A stretch of 7,289 nt of DNA from assembly GCA_002402165.1 (NCBI GenBank), contig NVVI01000008.1, positions 27,844 to 35,132 of the forward strand, written 5' to 3'. Below the pieces are notes generated by a model, which searched no databases, had not been told where the DNA came from, and was given only the letters and a program-made list of their open reading frames with translations. This DNA comes from Flavobacteriales bacterium. Lineage in GTDB: Bacteria; Bacteroidota; Bacteroidia; Flavobacteriales_E; Vicingaceae. Of this stretch, positions 1 through 5,653 are shown one piece after another. Within the stretch, counting starts at the first letter, position 1. Each line of letters begins with the position of its first letter. The translations under genes were made by a program, and so were the position numbers.

Positions 1-14
1 AAAAAATAAAGATA

Positions 15-1871
15 ATGAAACTAGAAAAAATACTAAGCAACTTGAATTCACTAGAAAAGAATTCATTTATTAAAATCATTGATAACATAATTGCGAATAG
101 TCCAAAGAATTCAAAAGCTATTGACAAGATACTTGCCGAAACGGACAACACTGGACTAAAAAGCCTTGACAATGTAGTTATTTCAAAAATTTTCAGCCTA
201 ATAGAAACCGAATTTTCACAATTAATCAAATCAGAATTTGTAAACACTTCTTCTCAACTTGACATCTTAACAGATATCATTACAAGAGATGGAAATTGCA
301 TAATGAAACAAGATTGGTTCGCTCGACTTTATGAAACTGAATTAAAAACGATAACCAAAAAGATAAAGGAATTACAAAAAGAGATTGAAAATCCAAAATC
401 GGATTTATCTGAAAATAGAAAACGAGATTATAAAATATATCAATCGTGTGTTCACACAGCTTTTCATAATGACATCGAGAATAATCGTGAGGCAAAAATC
501 ACAGATGATGAACTTTCAATTTTGTTGACATTATCACAACAATTAGAACTTTCACAAGAAGAAACTAAATTAATTAATTACTTGATTTTACCTGCAAAAA
601 AAGCAGAAATAGACAATGTAATTACTGAATTGAAAAATCTAGGTGTTATTTTCTATGCAAAAAAGACAAGTACAATATATGTTGCAGATGAAATGGTTCG
701 TGTAATTCGAAAAATTAGAGAAAAAGAAATCGCAGACAAATTCTTTAGAAGAGTTTTAAGGTTATTTAAAGAACCTCAAATTAACCTAATTACCAAAAAA
801 CACAATATTGATAGAAAGCTGAATTTTGACCAAAAAATAAAAGAAATAATCAATGAAGGAATTTCTTTTTCAGGTGTTTTAACCAAAGACATTCACAAGG
901 ACGGAACAAACGTTTCTGACAAGAAGAAATTCTTAAATGAATTTTGGAGCAAAAGTTTAAATCTTTCTCCAGCTTTAAAAGGAACAACATTAGAAGAAAA
1001 ACTAGAAAATATAATTGCTCATTTTGATGCAATTGAAAAAGACGAAAAAGTGGGGATTTCAATTGATGGTTATGAGAAATTATTAATGGAACTTGATGAA
1101 ACATTACCAAAACTAAATTTTCAAGTAAAAGCTGAATTCGAGCTACAAGACGAGAATGTATTAAAAAGTAATTTACTCCTTGATTATAATATTAAGCCAA
1201 GAGATATTTTAGATATTATTCAGTCGAAAGAATTAGAAAAATTCTGCAAAACAAGAGAAATAAAAACAAGAGGGAATGACATTCAAAATATTCTTGACGC
1301 TTATAAGGATTCAGAAAATCTTTACCTTGAAAATTATGTTAACATCGGATTCAGAGATTTAAACGCTTTGAAAGAAAATGGAATTGTAATTAAAGAAGCA
1401 AATTTAGGAGTAAAATTTGAAGATTTGACAAAATCTATTTTCTCTCAACTAGGTTTCAATGTTGACGAAAAGCTCAAAAAGGAACTGAACACCAAAAAGG
1501 ATAAAATTGACATTCTTCTGAATTTAGGAAGTAATGAGCTTATCCTAATTGAATGTAAAACAATTAAGGAAAGTGGTTACAATAAATTCAGTTCTGTTTC
1601 TAGACAAATGAAGTCATACACAGGACTTGCAAAAGCGAAGGACTGTAAAATCATCAAATCTTTATTGATTGCACCTGATTTTAGTGATGACTTCATCAAT
1701 GACACAGAACTTGAATATGATTTGAATTTATCATTAATTACAGCTTCTTCCCTACTCAAAATTCTTGAAGGATTTAAAAACTCTAAGAAACATAAACAGT
1801 TTCCTTACAAACTACTTATGAGGGATGTATTAATCAAAGAAGACAGAATAATTAAAGCTATGGGGAAATAA
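15..1871 (+). CDS. SAP-like and PD-(D/E)XK nuclease-domain protein
   Basis: The C-terminal third looks like a Mrr/restriction-endonuclease-fold nuclease domain. Glu469 lies in a KFEDL segment, Asp499 in KIDILL, and E513-C514-K515 forms the ECK of the PD-(D/E)XK signature, with Gln531 in the following helix. Residues about 395-431 resemble a SAP-like DNA-binding helix-extended loop-helix. Residues 1-390 are mostly helical and charged, with no family I recognise. No signal peptide or membrane segment is seen, so it should be cytoplasmic. No methylase, helicase or specificity subunit is visible nearby, so a classic restriction system is not supported here. It sits directly upstream of rnfD, where rnfC would be expected to end, and is followed by a 9-nt repeat array. 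It appears richer in A+T than the rnf genes, which fits an acquired cargo gene. The fold is fairly secure; substrate and role are unknown. The ATG at 15 is the first in frame, but only 14 bases precede it, so an earlier start is possible. Confidence 0.8.
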   Translation: MKLEKILSNLNSLEKNSFIKIIDNIIANSPKNSKAIDKILAETDNTGLKSLDNVVISKIFSLIETEFSQLIKSEFVNTSSQLDILTDIITRDGNCIMKQDWFARLYETELKTITKKIKELQKEIENPKSDLSENRKRDYKIYQSCVHTAFHNDIENNREAKITDDELSILLTLSQQLELSQEETKLINYLILPAKKAEIDNVITELKNLGVIFYAKKTSTIYVADEMVRVIRKIREKEIADKFFRRVLRLFKEPQINLITKKHNIDRKLNFDQKIKEIINEGISFSGVLTKDIHKDGTNVSDKKKFLNEFWSKSLNLSPALKGTTLEEKLENIIAHFDAIEKDEKVGISIDGYEKLLMELDETLPKLNFQVKAEFELQDENVLKSNLLLDYNIKPRDILDIIQSKELEKFCKTREIKTRGNDIQNILDAYKDSENLYLENYVNIGFRDLNALKENGIVIKEANLGVKFEDLTKSIFSQLGFNVDEKLKKELNTKKDKIDILLNLGSNELILIECKTIKESGYNKFSSVSRQMKSYTGLAKAKDCKIIKSLLIAPDFSDDFINDTELEYDLNLSLITASSLLKILEGFKNSKKHKQFPYKLLMRDVLIKEDRIIKAMGK

Positions 1872-1893
1872 AAAATCATTAACAATGACTATA

Positions 1894-1909
1894 AGGTAAC
1901 GAGTTACCT
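1894..1909. repeat. Short perfect inverted repeat after the nuclease gene
   Basis: AGGTAAC and GTTACCT are perfectly complementary around a 2-base centre, 23 bases after the nuclease stop codon. No T-tract follows, and a two-base loop is too tight for an ordinary terminator stem, so intrinsic termination is not supported. It could be a protein-binding palindrome or chance. It is not related in sequence to the 9-nt repeats. Confidence 0.35.
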
Positions 1910-1941
1910 GCTAAACGAAAAACAATAAAGACAAAAGCTAA

Positions 1942-1980
1942 ACTCTAAATACTTTAGGCACTTTAAGTAATTTAGGCACT
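1942..1980 (+). repeat. 9-nt-period repeat array R1, nuclease-rnfD gap
   Basis: Four consecutive 9-base units (ACTCTAAAT, ACTTTAGGC, ACTTTAAGT, AATTTAGGC) plus a partial ACT lie in forward orientation. The rest of this 163-base gap holds only the short palindrome at 1894-1909 and A-rich sequence. Unlike the other arrays it does not abut the next start codon: 54 bases separate it from rnfD. Read in the ACT frame it is open (Thr-Leu-Asn, Thr-Leu-Gly and so on), but a TAA immediately precedes it, there is no ATG, and a TGA follows at 1981. No reverse-oriented partner arm is visible in this gap; if one exists, it would lie upstream of the nuclease gene, outside the window. Confidence 0.85.
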
Positions 1981-2034
1981 TGAAAAAAAGAATGCTAAAA
2001 TTAAAAATCACATATAAAAACAAAAAAGGGAGCA

Positions 2035-3036
2035 ATGAATAGTCTTAAGCTCTCAGTTTCAACAGCTCCTTTTTTAAAGGATAAGGATACCACGCCAAAA
2101 ATTATGATGAAGGTAGTTTACACCTTGATTCCTATTGTGTTGGCGTCTATTTTTTACTTCGGATTAAGTGCTTTTTTAATTATTATAACTTCCGTTTTTT
2201 CCTGCATGTTTACTGAGTGGCTATTCAATCCAGCAGCAGATAGATTAAAATCATTAAAAGATGGAAGTGGATTGATTACAGGTTTGCTTTTAGCCTTAAC
2301 ACTCCCTCCTGGATTCCCTTTGTGGATGGTTTTTATTGGAGGGTTAGTTGCCATTGGAATGGGAAAAGCCATGTGGGGAGGATTAGGACAAAATGTATTC
2401 AACCCCGCTCTATTAGGAAGAGCATTTTTACAAGCAGCATTTCCAACAGCAATAACTACTTGGTCTCCACCAGATGGAAGATATTTTAGTTTACGTGGAA
2501 CCAATTTAGCACCTCCCTTTTTTCAAGGAGAAAACTTAGATGGAGTTTCAGGAGCAACACCATTGTCAAAAATGAAATTCGACCACGTAGCAACAGATAC
2601 TTGGGATTTATTAATCGGTGCAACAGGTGGTTCTTTAGGAGAAACTTGTGCCATTCTATTTATTCTTGCAGGAGCATATTTGTTAATTACAAAAATTATT
2701 GACTGGAGAATTCCTTTGTCAATTATCCTTACGGTGATCGTTTTCTCGGGTATATTTTACATGATAAATCCAGCAATTTATCCTTCACCAATATTTATGA
2801 TCTTATCTGGAGGAATGCTATTAGGAACGGTGTTCATGGCAACCGATTTAGTAACATCTCCATTAACACCAAAAGGAACATGGATTTTTGGAATAGGAAT
2901 AGGTCTTTTAATAGTATTGATAAGAAACTGGGGAGGATTGCCCGAAGGAGTAATGTATGCTATTTTATTGATGAATACCACAACCCCATTGTTAAATCGT
3001 TTTACAAAAATTAGAACTTACGGGCATAAGAAATAA
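2035..3036 (+). CDS. rnfD: Rnf electron transport complex subunit D
   Basis: RnfD is a polytopic inner-membrane subunit of the Rnf complex (RnfBCDGEA), which couples electron transfer between ferredoxin and NAD+ to Na+ or H+ translocation. At 333 residues it has the usual Rnf length and is shorter than NqrB. Many hydrophobic segments are visible. Characteristic motifs are DGSGLITGLLLALTLPP (76-92), GQNVFNPALLGRAF (118-131) and SGATPL at 172-177, where Thr175 is the expected site of covalent FMN attachment. FMATDLVTSPLTPKG (267-281) is also typical. The start at 2035 gives the expected N-terminus (LKLSVSTAPF), preceded by an A-rich leader with GGGAGC six bases before the ATG. The stop codon is followed after one base by the reverse arm of repeat R2. 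rnfC would normally lie just upstream, but here the nuclease gene is in that place. Confidence 0.96.
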   Translation: MNSLKLSVSTAPFLKDKDTTPKIMMKVVYTLIPIVLASIFYFGLSAFLIIITSVFSCMFTEWLFNPAADRLKSLKDGSGLITGLLLALTLPPGFPLWMVFIGGLVAIGMGKAMWGGLGQNVFNPALLGRAFLQAAFPTAITTWSPPDGRYFSLRGTNLAPPFFQGENLDGVSGATPLSKMKFDHVATDTWDLLIGATGGSLGETCAILFILAGAYLLITKIIDWRIPLSIILTVIVFSGIFYMINPAIYPSPIFMILSGGMLLGTVFMATDLVTSPLTPKGTWIFGIGIGLLIVLIRNWGGLPEGVMYAILLMNTTTPLLNRFTKIRTYGHKK

Positions 3037-3037
3037 T

Positions 3038-3081
3038 AAGTACTTAAAGTGTGCTAAAGTTAAGAGTACTTAGAGTTAAAA
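3038..3081 (-). repeat. Reverse arm of repeat element R2, rnfD-rnfG gap
   Basis: This arm begins one base after the rnfD stop codon. On the minus strand it reads as the same units as the forward arrays (ACTCTAAGT, ACTCTTA, ACTTTAGCAC, ACTTTAAGT, ACTT), including one 7-base and one 10-base irregular unit. It matches the reverse arm at 4479-4522 at 41 of 44 positions. Together with the forward arm at 3122-3165 it forms an imperfect inverted repeat around a spacer of about 40 bases, so the mRNA between rnfD and rnfG could fold into a hairpin. Confidence 0.85.
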
Positions 3082-3167
3082 TGGATAAAATGAAATTAGA
3101 TAAAAAAGAAAAATATAGAACAAGTACTCTAGGCACTCGAAGTACTTTACGGATTTTAGGCACTTAA
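3081..3167 (+). other. Possible 28-codon micro-ORF through repeat R2
   Basis: An ATG at the end of the reverse arm opens a frame through the spacer and the whole forward arm, ending with TAA at 3165-3167, one base before the rnfG ATG at 3169. The first 13 residues are Lys-rich (MDKMKLDKKEKYR); the rest is the translated repeat (TSTLGTRSTLRILGT). Equivalent frames occur in the two following junctions. Whether it is translated is unknown. A role in coupling rnfG translation to upstream ribosomes is possible, but the open frame could simply result from the 9-nt period. Confidence 0.3.
3122..3165 (+). repeat. Forward arm of repeat element R2, before rnfG
   Basis: Units ACTCTAGGC, ACTCGAAGT, ACTTTACGG, ATTTTAGGC and a final ACTT follow an AAGT start. 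The array ends three bases before the rnfG start codon, giving the context CACTTAAAATGG. The repeat therefore forms almost the entire translation-initiation region of rnfG. It is oriented opposite to 3038-3081. Confidence 0.85.
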
Positions 3168-3168
3168 A

Positions 3169-3873
3169 ATGGAAGAACAAGAAAATACAATCCCTGAAAT
3201 AGTAGAAGAAAAAGAACCAAGTTCTTTTAAGCTAATTTTTGCTTTGGGAATTGCTGGACTAATCTCTGGGGTTATTTTGGTAGGCACTTTTATTTACACT
3301 GACCCTTTAATTAAGGCAAATAAAGCCGCAGCTACTCAACGAGCCATTTTCAAGGTGCTAGATGGATGTGAATCTTTTACACCGTTGACTCTTGAAAATG
3401 ATAAATTGGTTGAAAAAGTGGTTGATCCCAACAAAGAAGAGAAAAATGATAAAAATGAATTGTTGATTTATGCTGGATATGATGCCAACAAACAACTAAT
3501 CGGATTTGCTATTCCAGGAAGTGAACCTGGATTTCAGGATATTATCGGAACCATATTCGGTTATGATGGAAACAAAAAAGTAATCATTGGATTTGAAGTC
3601 TTAGAAAGTAAAGAGACCCCTGGTTTAGGAGATAAAATATTTAAGGATGCTGATTTCTTATTAAACTTTACAGCACTTGCCGTAGAGCCAGAGATAATTC
3701 CGGTAAAAAAGGGAGAAAAACAAAACCCAAATGAAGTAGAAACGATTGCTGGAGCTACTATTTCATCGAAAGCAGTAGTGAGATTATTGAATAAAACAAT
3801 GGCTATTTGGCAAACAACCATTGATGATTACATTGAAGAAAATAACCTAACCGTATCTGAAAAAGATGAGTGA
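3169..3873 (+). CDS. rnfG: Rnf electron transport complex subunit G
   Basis: RnfG carries covalently bound FMN on the outer face of the cytoplasmic membrane and relays electrons within the Rnf complex. The 234-residue protein has an acidic cytoplasmic N-terminus (1-18), one membrane helix at about 20-42, and a soluble FMN-binding domain. The family motif ETPGLGDKI lies at 149-157. The flavinylation motif is AGATISS at 194-200 with Thr197 as the expected acceptor; the residue before GAT is Ala-Gly rather than the commoner Ser-Gly, and the GAT core is intact. An insert rich in Lys, Asp and Glu at about 83-97 lies in the soluble domain. The gene overlaps rnfE by 8 bases, so translation of the two is probably coupled. 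Its own start lies three bases after a 9-nt repeat array. Confidence 0.95.
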   Translation: MEEQENTIPEIVEEKEPSSFKLIFALGIAGLISGVILVGTFIYTDPLIKANKAAATQRAIFKVLDGCESFTPLTLENDKLVEKVVDPNKEEKNDKNELLIYAGYDANKQLIGFAIPGSEPGFQDIIGTIFGYDGNKKVIIGFEVLESKETPGLGDKIFKDADFLLNFTALAVEPEIIPVKKGEKQNPNEVETIAGATISSKAVVRLLNKTMAIWQTTIDDYIEENNLTVSEKDE

Positions 3874-4498
3874 GATAGAAGACAAAAGTAAAGCAGCCGA
3901 AGAGTTTATGAAAGGGCTCTGGAAGGAGAACCCCATCTTCGTTTCTGTGTTGGGCATGTGTCCTGCTTTAGCTGTAACCAATACTGCTATTAACAGTTTA
4001 GCAATGGGTTTAGCAACAATGTTTGTCTTAATCTGCTCAAGTATTTTAGTGTCCTTATTAAAATCCATAATTCCTAAACAAGTTAGAATTACCGCTTACA
4101 TCATTATCATAGCCACATTTGTTACTGTAGTAGATTTTAGTTTAGCAGCCTTTGTTCCAGCAATTCATAAAGAACTAGGAGCTTTTATTGCATTAATAGT
4201 TGTTAACTGTTTAATTCTCGGAAGACAAGAATCTTTTGCCTCTAAAAACACGGTTGGATTGTCCATTTTAGATGCCTTAGGAATGAGTCTTGGATTTACA
4301 TTTGCTATGCTTTGTATTGGTATTCCAAGAGAGATTTTAGGAAGTGGATCGCTATTTAATATCCCTTTATTTGGAGATAGTTTTGAACCTTGGGTAGTGA
4401 TGATTTTACCTCCTGGAGGATTCTTTATGTTAGGCTTCTTGCTGTTAGGTTTTAACTGGTATGCTCAGAGGAAGAAAAAAGTACTTAAAGTGAACTAA
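3866..4498 (+). CDS. rnfE: Rnf electron transport complex subunit E
   Basis: RnfE is an integral membrane subunit that pairs with RnfA; in this family conserved cysteines of the two subunits hold an intramembrane iron centre. The 210-residue protein shows the expected ENPIFVSVLGMCPALAVT block (21-38, Cys32) and NCLILGRQESFAS (114-126, Cys115), with about six hydrophobic segments. The ATG at 3866 lies inside the end of rnfG (8-base overlap), and no repeat is present at this junction. The extreme C-terminus is odd: the last residues, KVLKVN, and the stop codon are encoded by the start of the reverse repeat arm at 4479, so the repeat has replaced or extended the native tail. NqrD is the closest alternative, but the rnfD and rnfG partners favour Rnf. 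Confidence 0.95.
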   Translation: MSEIEDKSKAAEEFMKGLWKENPIFVSVLGMCPALAVTNTAINSLAMGLATMFVLICSSILVSLLKSIIPKQVRITAYIIIIATFVTVVDFSLAAFVPAIHKELGAFIALIVVNCLILGRQESFASKNTVGLSILDALGMSLGFTFAMLCIGIPREILGSGSLFNIPLFGDSFEPWVVMILPPGGFFMLGFLLLGFNWYAQRKKKVLKVN

Positions 4499-4522
4499 AG
4501 TTAAGAGTACTTAAAGTTAAAA
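4479..4522 (-). repeat. Reverse arm of repeat element R3, overlapping rnfE end
   Basis: This arm starts inside rnfE and encodes its last residues. On the minus strand the units are ACTTTAAGT, ACTCTTA, ACTTTAGTTC, ACTTTAAGT and ACTT, the same order of 9-, 7-, 10- and 9-base units as at 3038-3081, with three differences in 44 bases. It is inverted relative to 4553-4597 and also to the array at 4971-5063, so it could pair with either in RNA. Confidence 0.87.
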
Positions 4523-4527
4523 AAGAA

Positions 4528-4599
4528 ATGAAAAATATTATAAATCGAGTTAAAAGTACTTTAGGCACTTTAAATACTCTAGACACTCTAAGTACTTAG
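4528..4599 (+). other. Possible 23-codon micro-ORF through repeat R3
   Basis: An ATG in the spacer opens a frame reading MKNIINRVK and then STLGTLNTLDTLST through the forward arm. It stops with TAG at 4597-4599, two bases before the ATG of the four-helix gene. The layout matches the frames at 3081-3167 and 4968-5066. The peptide itself is low-complexity and has no recognisable function. Confidence 0.3.
4553..4597 (+). repeat. Forward arm of repeat element R3, before the four-helix gene
   Basis: Units ACTTTAGGC, ACTTTAAAT, ACTCTAGAC, ACTCTAAGT and a final ACTT end four bases before the ATG at 4602. About 30 A+T-rich bases separate it from the reverse arm. The terminal CTAAGTACTTAG is itself a 12-base palindrome. 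The pairing with 4479-4522 is better than the pairing of the two arms in R2. Confidence 0.87.
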
Positions 4600-4601
4600 A
4601 A

Positions 4602-4958
4602 ATGGATAATAAAGAATTTGGTAAACAATTAGAAAACAGAACAAAAACATTTGCTATTAGCATTATTCGTTTATCTATTTCTTTACCTCATACTGAAGAA
4701 GGTAGAGTTATTAAAAATCAAATAACAAAATCTGGAACTAGTGTTGGAGCAAACTATAGAGAAGCAAATCGGTCGAGAAGTAAGGCTGATTTTAAAAATA
4801 AAATTAAGATAAGTGAAAGTGAAGCAAGTGAAACAGTTTATTGGTTAGAAATAATTGAAGAAATGGATTGGGTTAATCCTAAAACATTACAATTAATATT
4901 AAAAGAATCAAATGAACTTCTTGCTATTTTCACATCAATAAGCACAAAATTAAAATAA
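4602..4958 (+). CDS. Four-helix-bundle protein, S23/intervening-sequence type
   Basis: The 118-residue protein matches the four-helix-bundle family first named for ORFs inside 23S rRNA intervening sequences (S23, related to Avd of diversity-generating retroelements). The signature spans residues about 38-83: KNQITKSGTSVGANYREA, then RSRSKADFKNKIKISESEASE and TVYWLEII. Family length is typical (about 115-130), so the gene looks intact. Basic residues on the helices fit nucleic-acid binding, though the biochemical function of these proteins is not established. It splits rnfE from rnfA in the same orientation and has no expected role in the Rnf complex. Inverted 9-nt arrays lie on both sides (4479-4597 and 4971-5063), reminiscent of the inverted repeats that bracket 23S rRNA intervening sequences. 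No reverse transcriptase or DGR template is visible. The ATG at 4602 is the first in frame and follows the repeat closely. Confidence 0.92.
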   Translation: MDNKEFGKQLENRTKTFAISIIRLSISLPHTEEGRVIKNQITKSGTSVGANYREANRSRSKADFKNKIKISESEASETVYWLEIIEEMDWVNPKTLQLILKESNELLAIFTSISTKLK

Positions 4959-4967
4959 GTATAAGTT

Positions 4968-5066
4968 ATGACTTTAAAAACTTTAGGCACTCCACGGACT
5001 TTAAGTACTTTAGGCACTCTAAATACTTCAAGTACTCTAAGTACTTTAAACTCTAAGTACTTTTAA
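4968..5066 (+). other. Possible 32-codon micro-ORF through repeat R4
   Basis: ATG at 4968 opens directly into the array and is translated as Thr-Leu-Lys, Thr-Leu-Gly, Thr-Pro-Arg, Thr-Leu-Ser and similar triplets. The frame stops with TAA at 5064-5066, one base before the rnfA start. This is the longest of the three such frames and has no stop codon in about 10 repeat units. Translation is unproven; it could keep ribosomes loaded up to the rnfA start. Confidence 0.3.
4971..5063 (+). repeat. 9-nt-period repeat array R4, before rnfA
   Basis: This is the longest array, with about ten units in forward orientation: ACTTTAAAA, ACTTTAGGC, ACTCCACGG, ACTTTAAGT, ACTTTAGGC, ACTCTAAAT, ACTTCAAGT, ACTCTAAGT, a 7-base ACTTTAA and ACTCTAAGT, closing with ACTTT. 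It starts 12 bases after the four-helix stop codon and ends four bases before the rnfA ATG. Most differences are T/C at the fourth base and variation in the last three bases. The array fills nearly the whole gap. Confidence 0.9.
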
Positions 5067-5067
5067 A

Positions 5068-5643
5068 ATGGGTGACTTGATTTGGATATTTGTTTCAGCA
5101 TTGTTGGTTAACAATTTTACCTTGGCTTATTTCTTAGGGTTATGTCCTTTTTTAGGGGTCTCTGGAAAATTACAAACAGCATTTCGTTTAGGGTTAGCTA
5201 ATATTTTTGTAATGCTTATTACAGCAGCTTGTGCCTACGCTTTAAATACTTGGGTATTGGTTTATGCTCCTTATCTAAGATTGATAAGTTTTATCATTGT
5301 AATTGCCAGTTCAGTTCAGTTTGTAGAAATGGCCATGAAAAAATTGAGTCCAGATTTATTTAAAGCCTTAGGGATATTTTTACCCTTAATAACAACTAAC
5401 TGTGCGATTTTAGGGTTAGCATTATTCTCAACCAATAAAGGTTATGGCTTTTGGGAAGGAATGATTTACGCTTTGGGAGCTGGTGGTGGTGTTACTTTAG
5501 CATTAGCCTTATTAGCTGGAGTGAGAGAAGAAACTAAAATTTTAAACATTCCGAGTGTCATACAAGGAACCGCAATTAATTTATTGATAGCGGGTATTAT
5601 CTCTATGGCGTTTATGGGATTTGCTGGATTGTTCAGCTCATAA
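5068..5643 (+). CDS. rnfA: Rnf electron transport complex subunit A
   Basis: RnfA is the integral membrane partner of RnfE and part of the ion-translocating core. At 191 residues it has the usual length, with about six membrane helices. The conserved NNFTLAYFLGLCPFLGVSG block lies at 15-33 (Cys26) and LPLITTNCAILG at 105-116 (Cys112); these cysteines are expected to contribute to the intramembrane iron centre shared with RnfE. ASSVQFVEM (80-88) is also typical. NqrE is the nearest paralogue, but the neighbouring rnfD and rnfG place this as RnfA. It is separated from rnfE by the four-helix gene and two repeat regions (569 bases), whereas rnfE and rnfA are normally adjacent. The ATG lies directly after a repeat array. 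Confidence 0.95.
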   Translation: MGDLIWIFVSALLVNNFTLAYFLGLCPFLGVSGKLQTAFRLGLANIFVMLITAACAYALNTWVLVYAPYLRLISFIIVIASSVQFVEMAMKKLSPDLFKALGIFLPLITTNCAILGLALFSTNKGYGFWEGMIYALGAGGGVTLALALLAGVREETKILNIPSVIQGTAINLLIAGIISMAFMGFAGLFSS

Positions 5644-5653
5644 GAAAAAAACA

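Noticed and set aside
15..1871. Transposase or complete restriction-modification system
   Set aside because: No DDE or tyrosine recombinase motifs, no terminal inverted repeats around this gene, and no methyltransferase motif in the window; only a PD-(D/E)XK nuclease signature is seen.
1894..1909. Rho-independent terminator
   Set aside because: The stem has only a two-base loop and no T-tract follows it; the operon continues into rnfD.
1951..1981. Bacteroidota -7 promoter boxes within the repeats
   Set aside because: TACTTTAG and TAATTTAG resemble TAnnTTTG but miss the final TTTG, and no matching -33 element is positioned upstream. The resemblance comes from the repeat unit.
2154..2504. Minus-strand reading frame opposite rnfD
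   Set aside because: It is a shadow of the well-supported rnfD frame; the translated product has no family features and no independent start context.
4602..4958. Diversity-generating retroelement accessory gene (avd)
   Set aside because: The fold family is related, but no reverse transcriptase, template repeat or variable repeat target is visible in the window.
3038..5063. CRISPR array
   Set aside because: The period is 9 bases with no unique spacers of uniform length, units are degenerate, orientation changes, and no cas gene is present.
2035..5643. Na+-translocating NADH:quinone reductase (nqr) operon
   Set aside because: The first membrane subunit is 333 residues with RnfD motifs, and the order D-G-E-A fits rnf. 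NqrB and NqrC would be longer, and no NqrF is seen. Only the small cysteine protein resembles an nqr-associated gene.
5621..5653. Earlier start for the small cysteine protein
   Set aside because: It would overlap the end of rnfA and place a charged extension before the membrane helix; the ATG pair at 5654/5657 is a more natural start.
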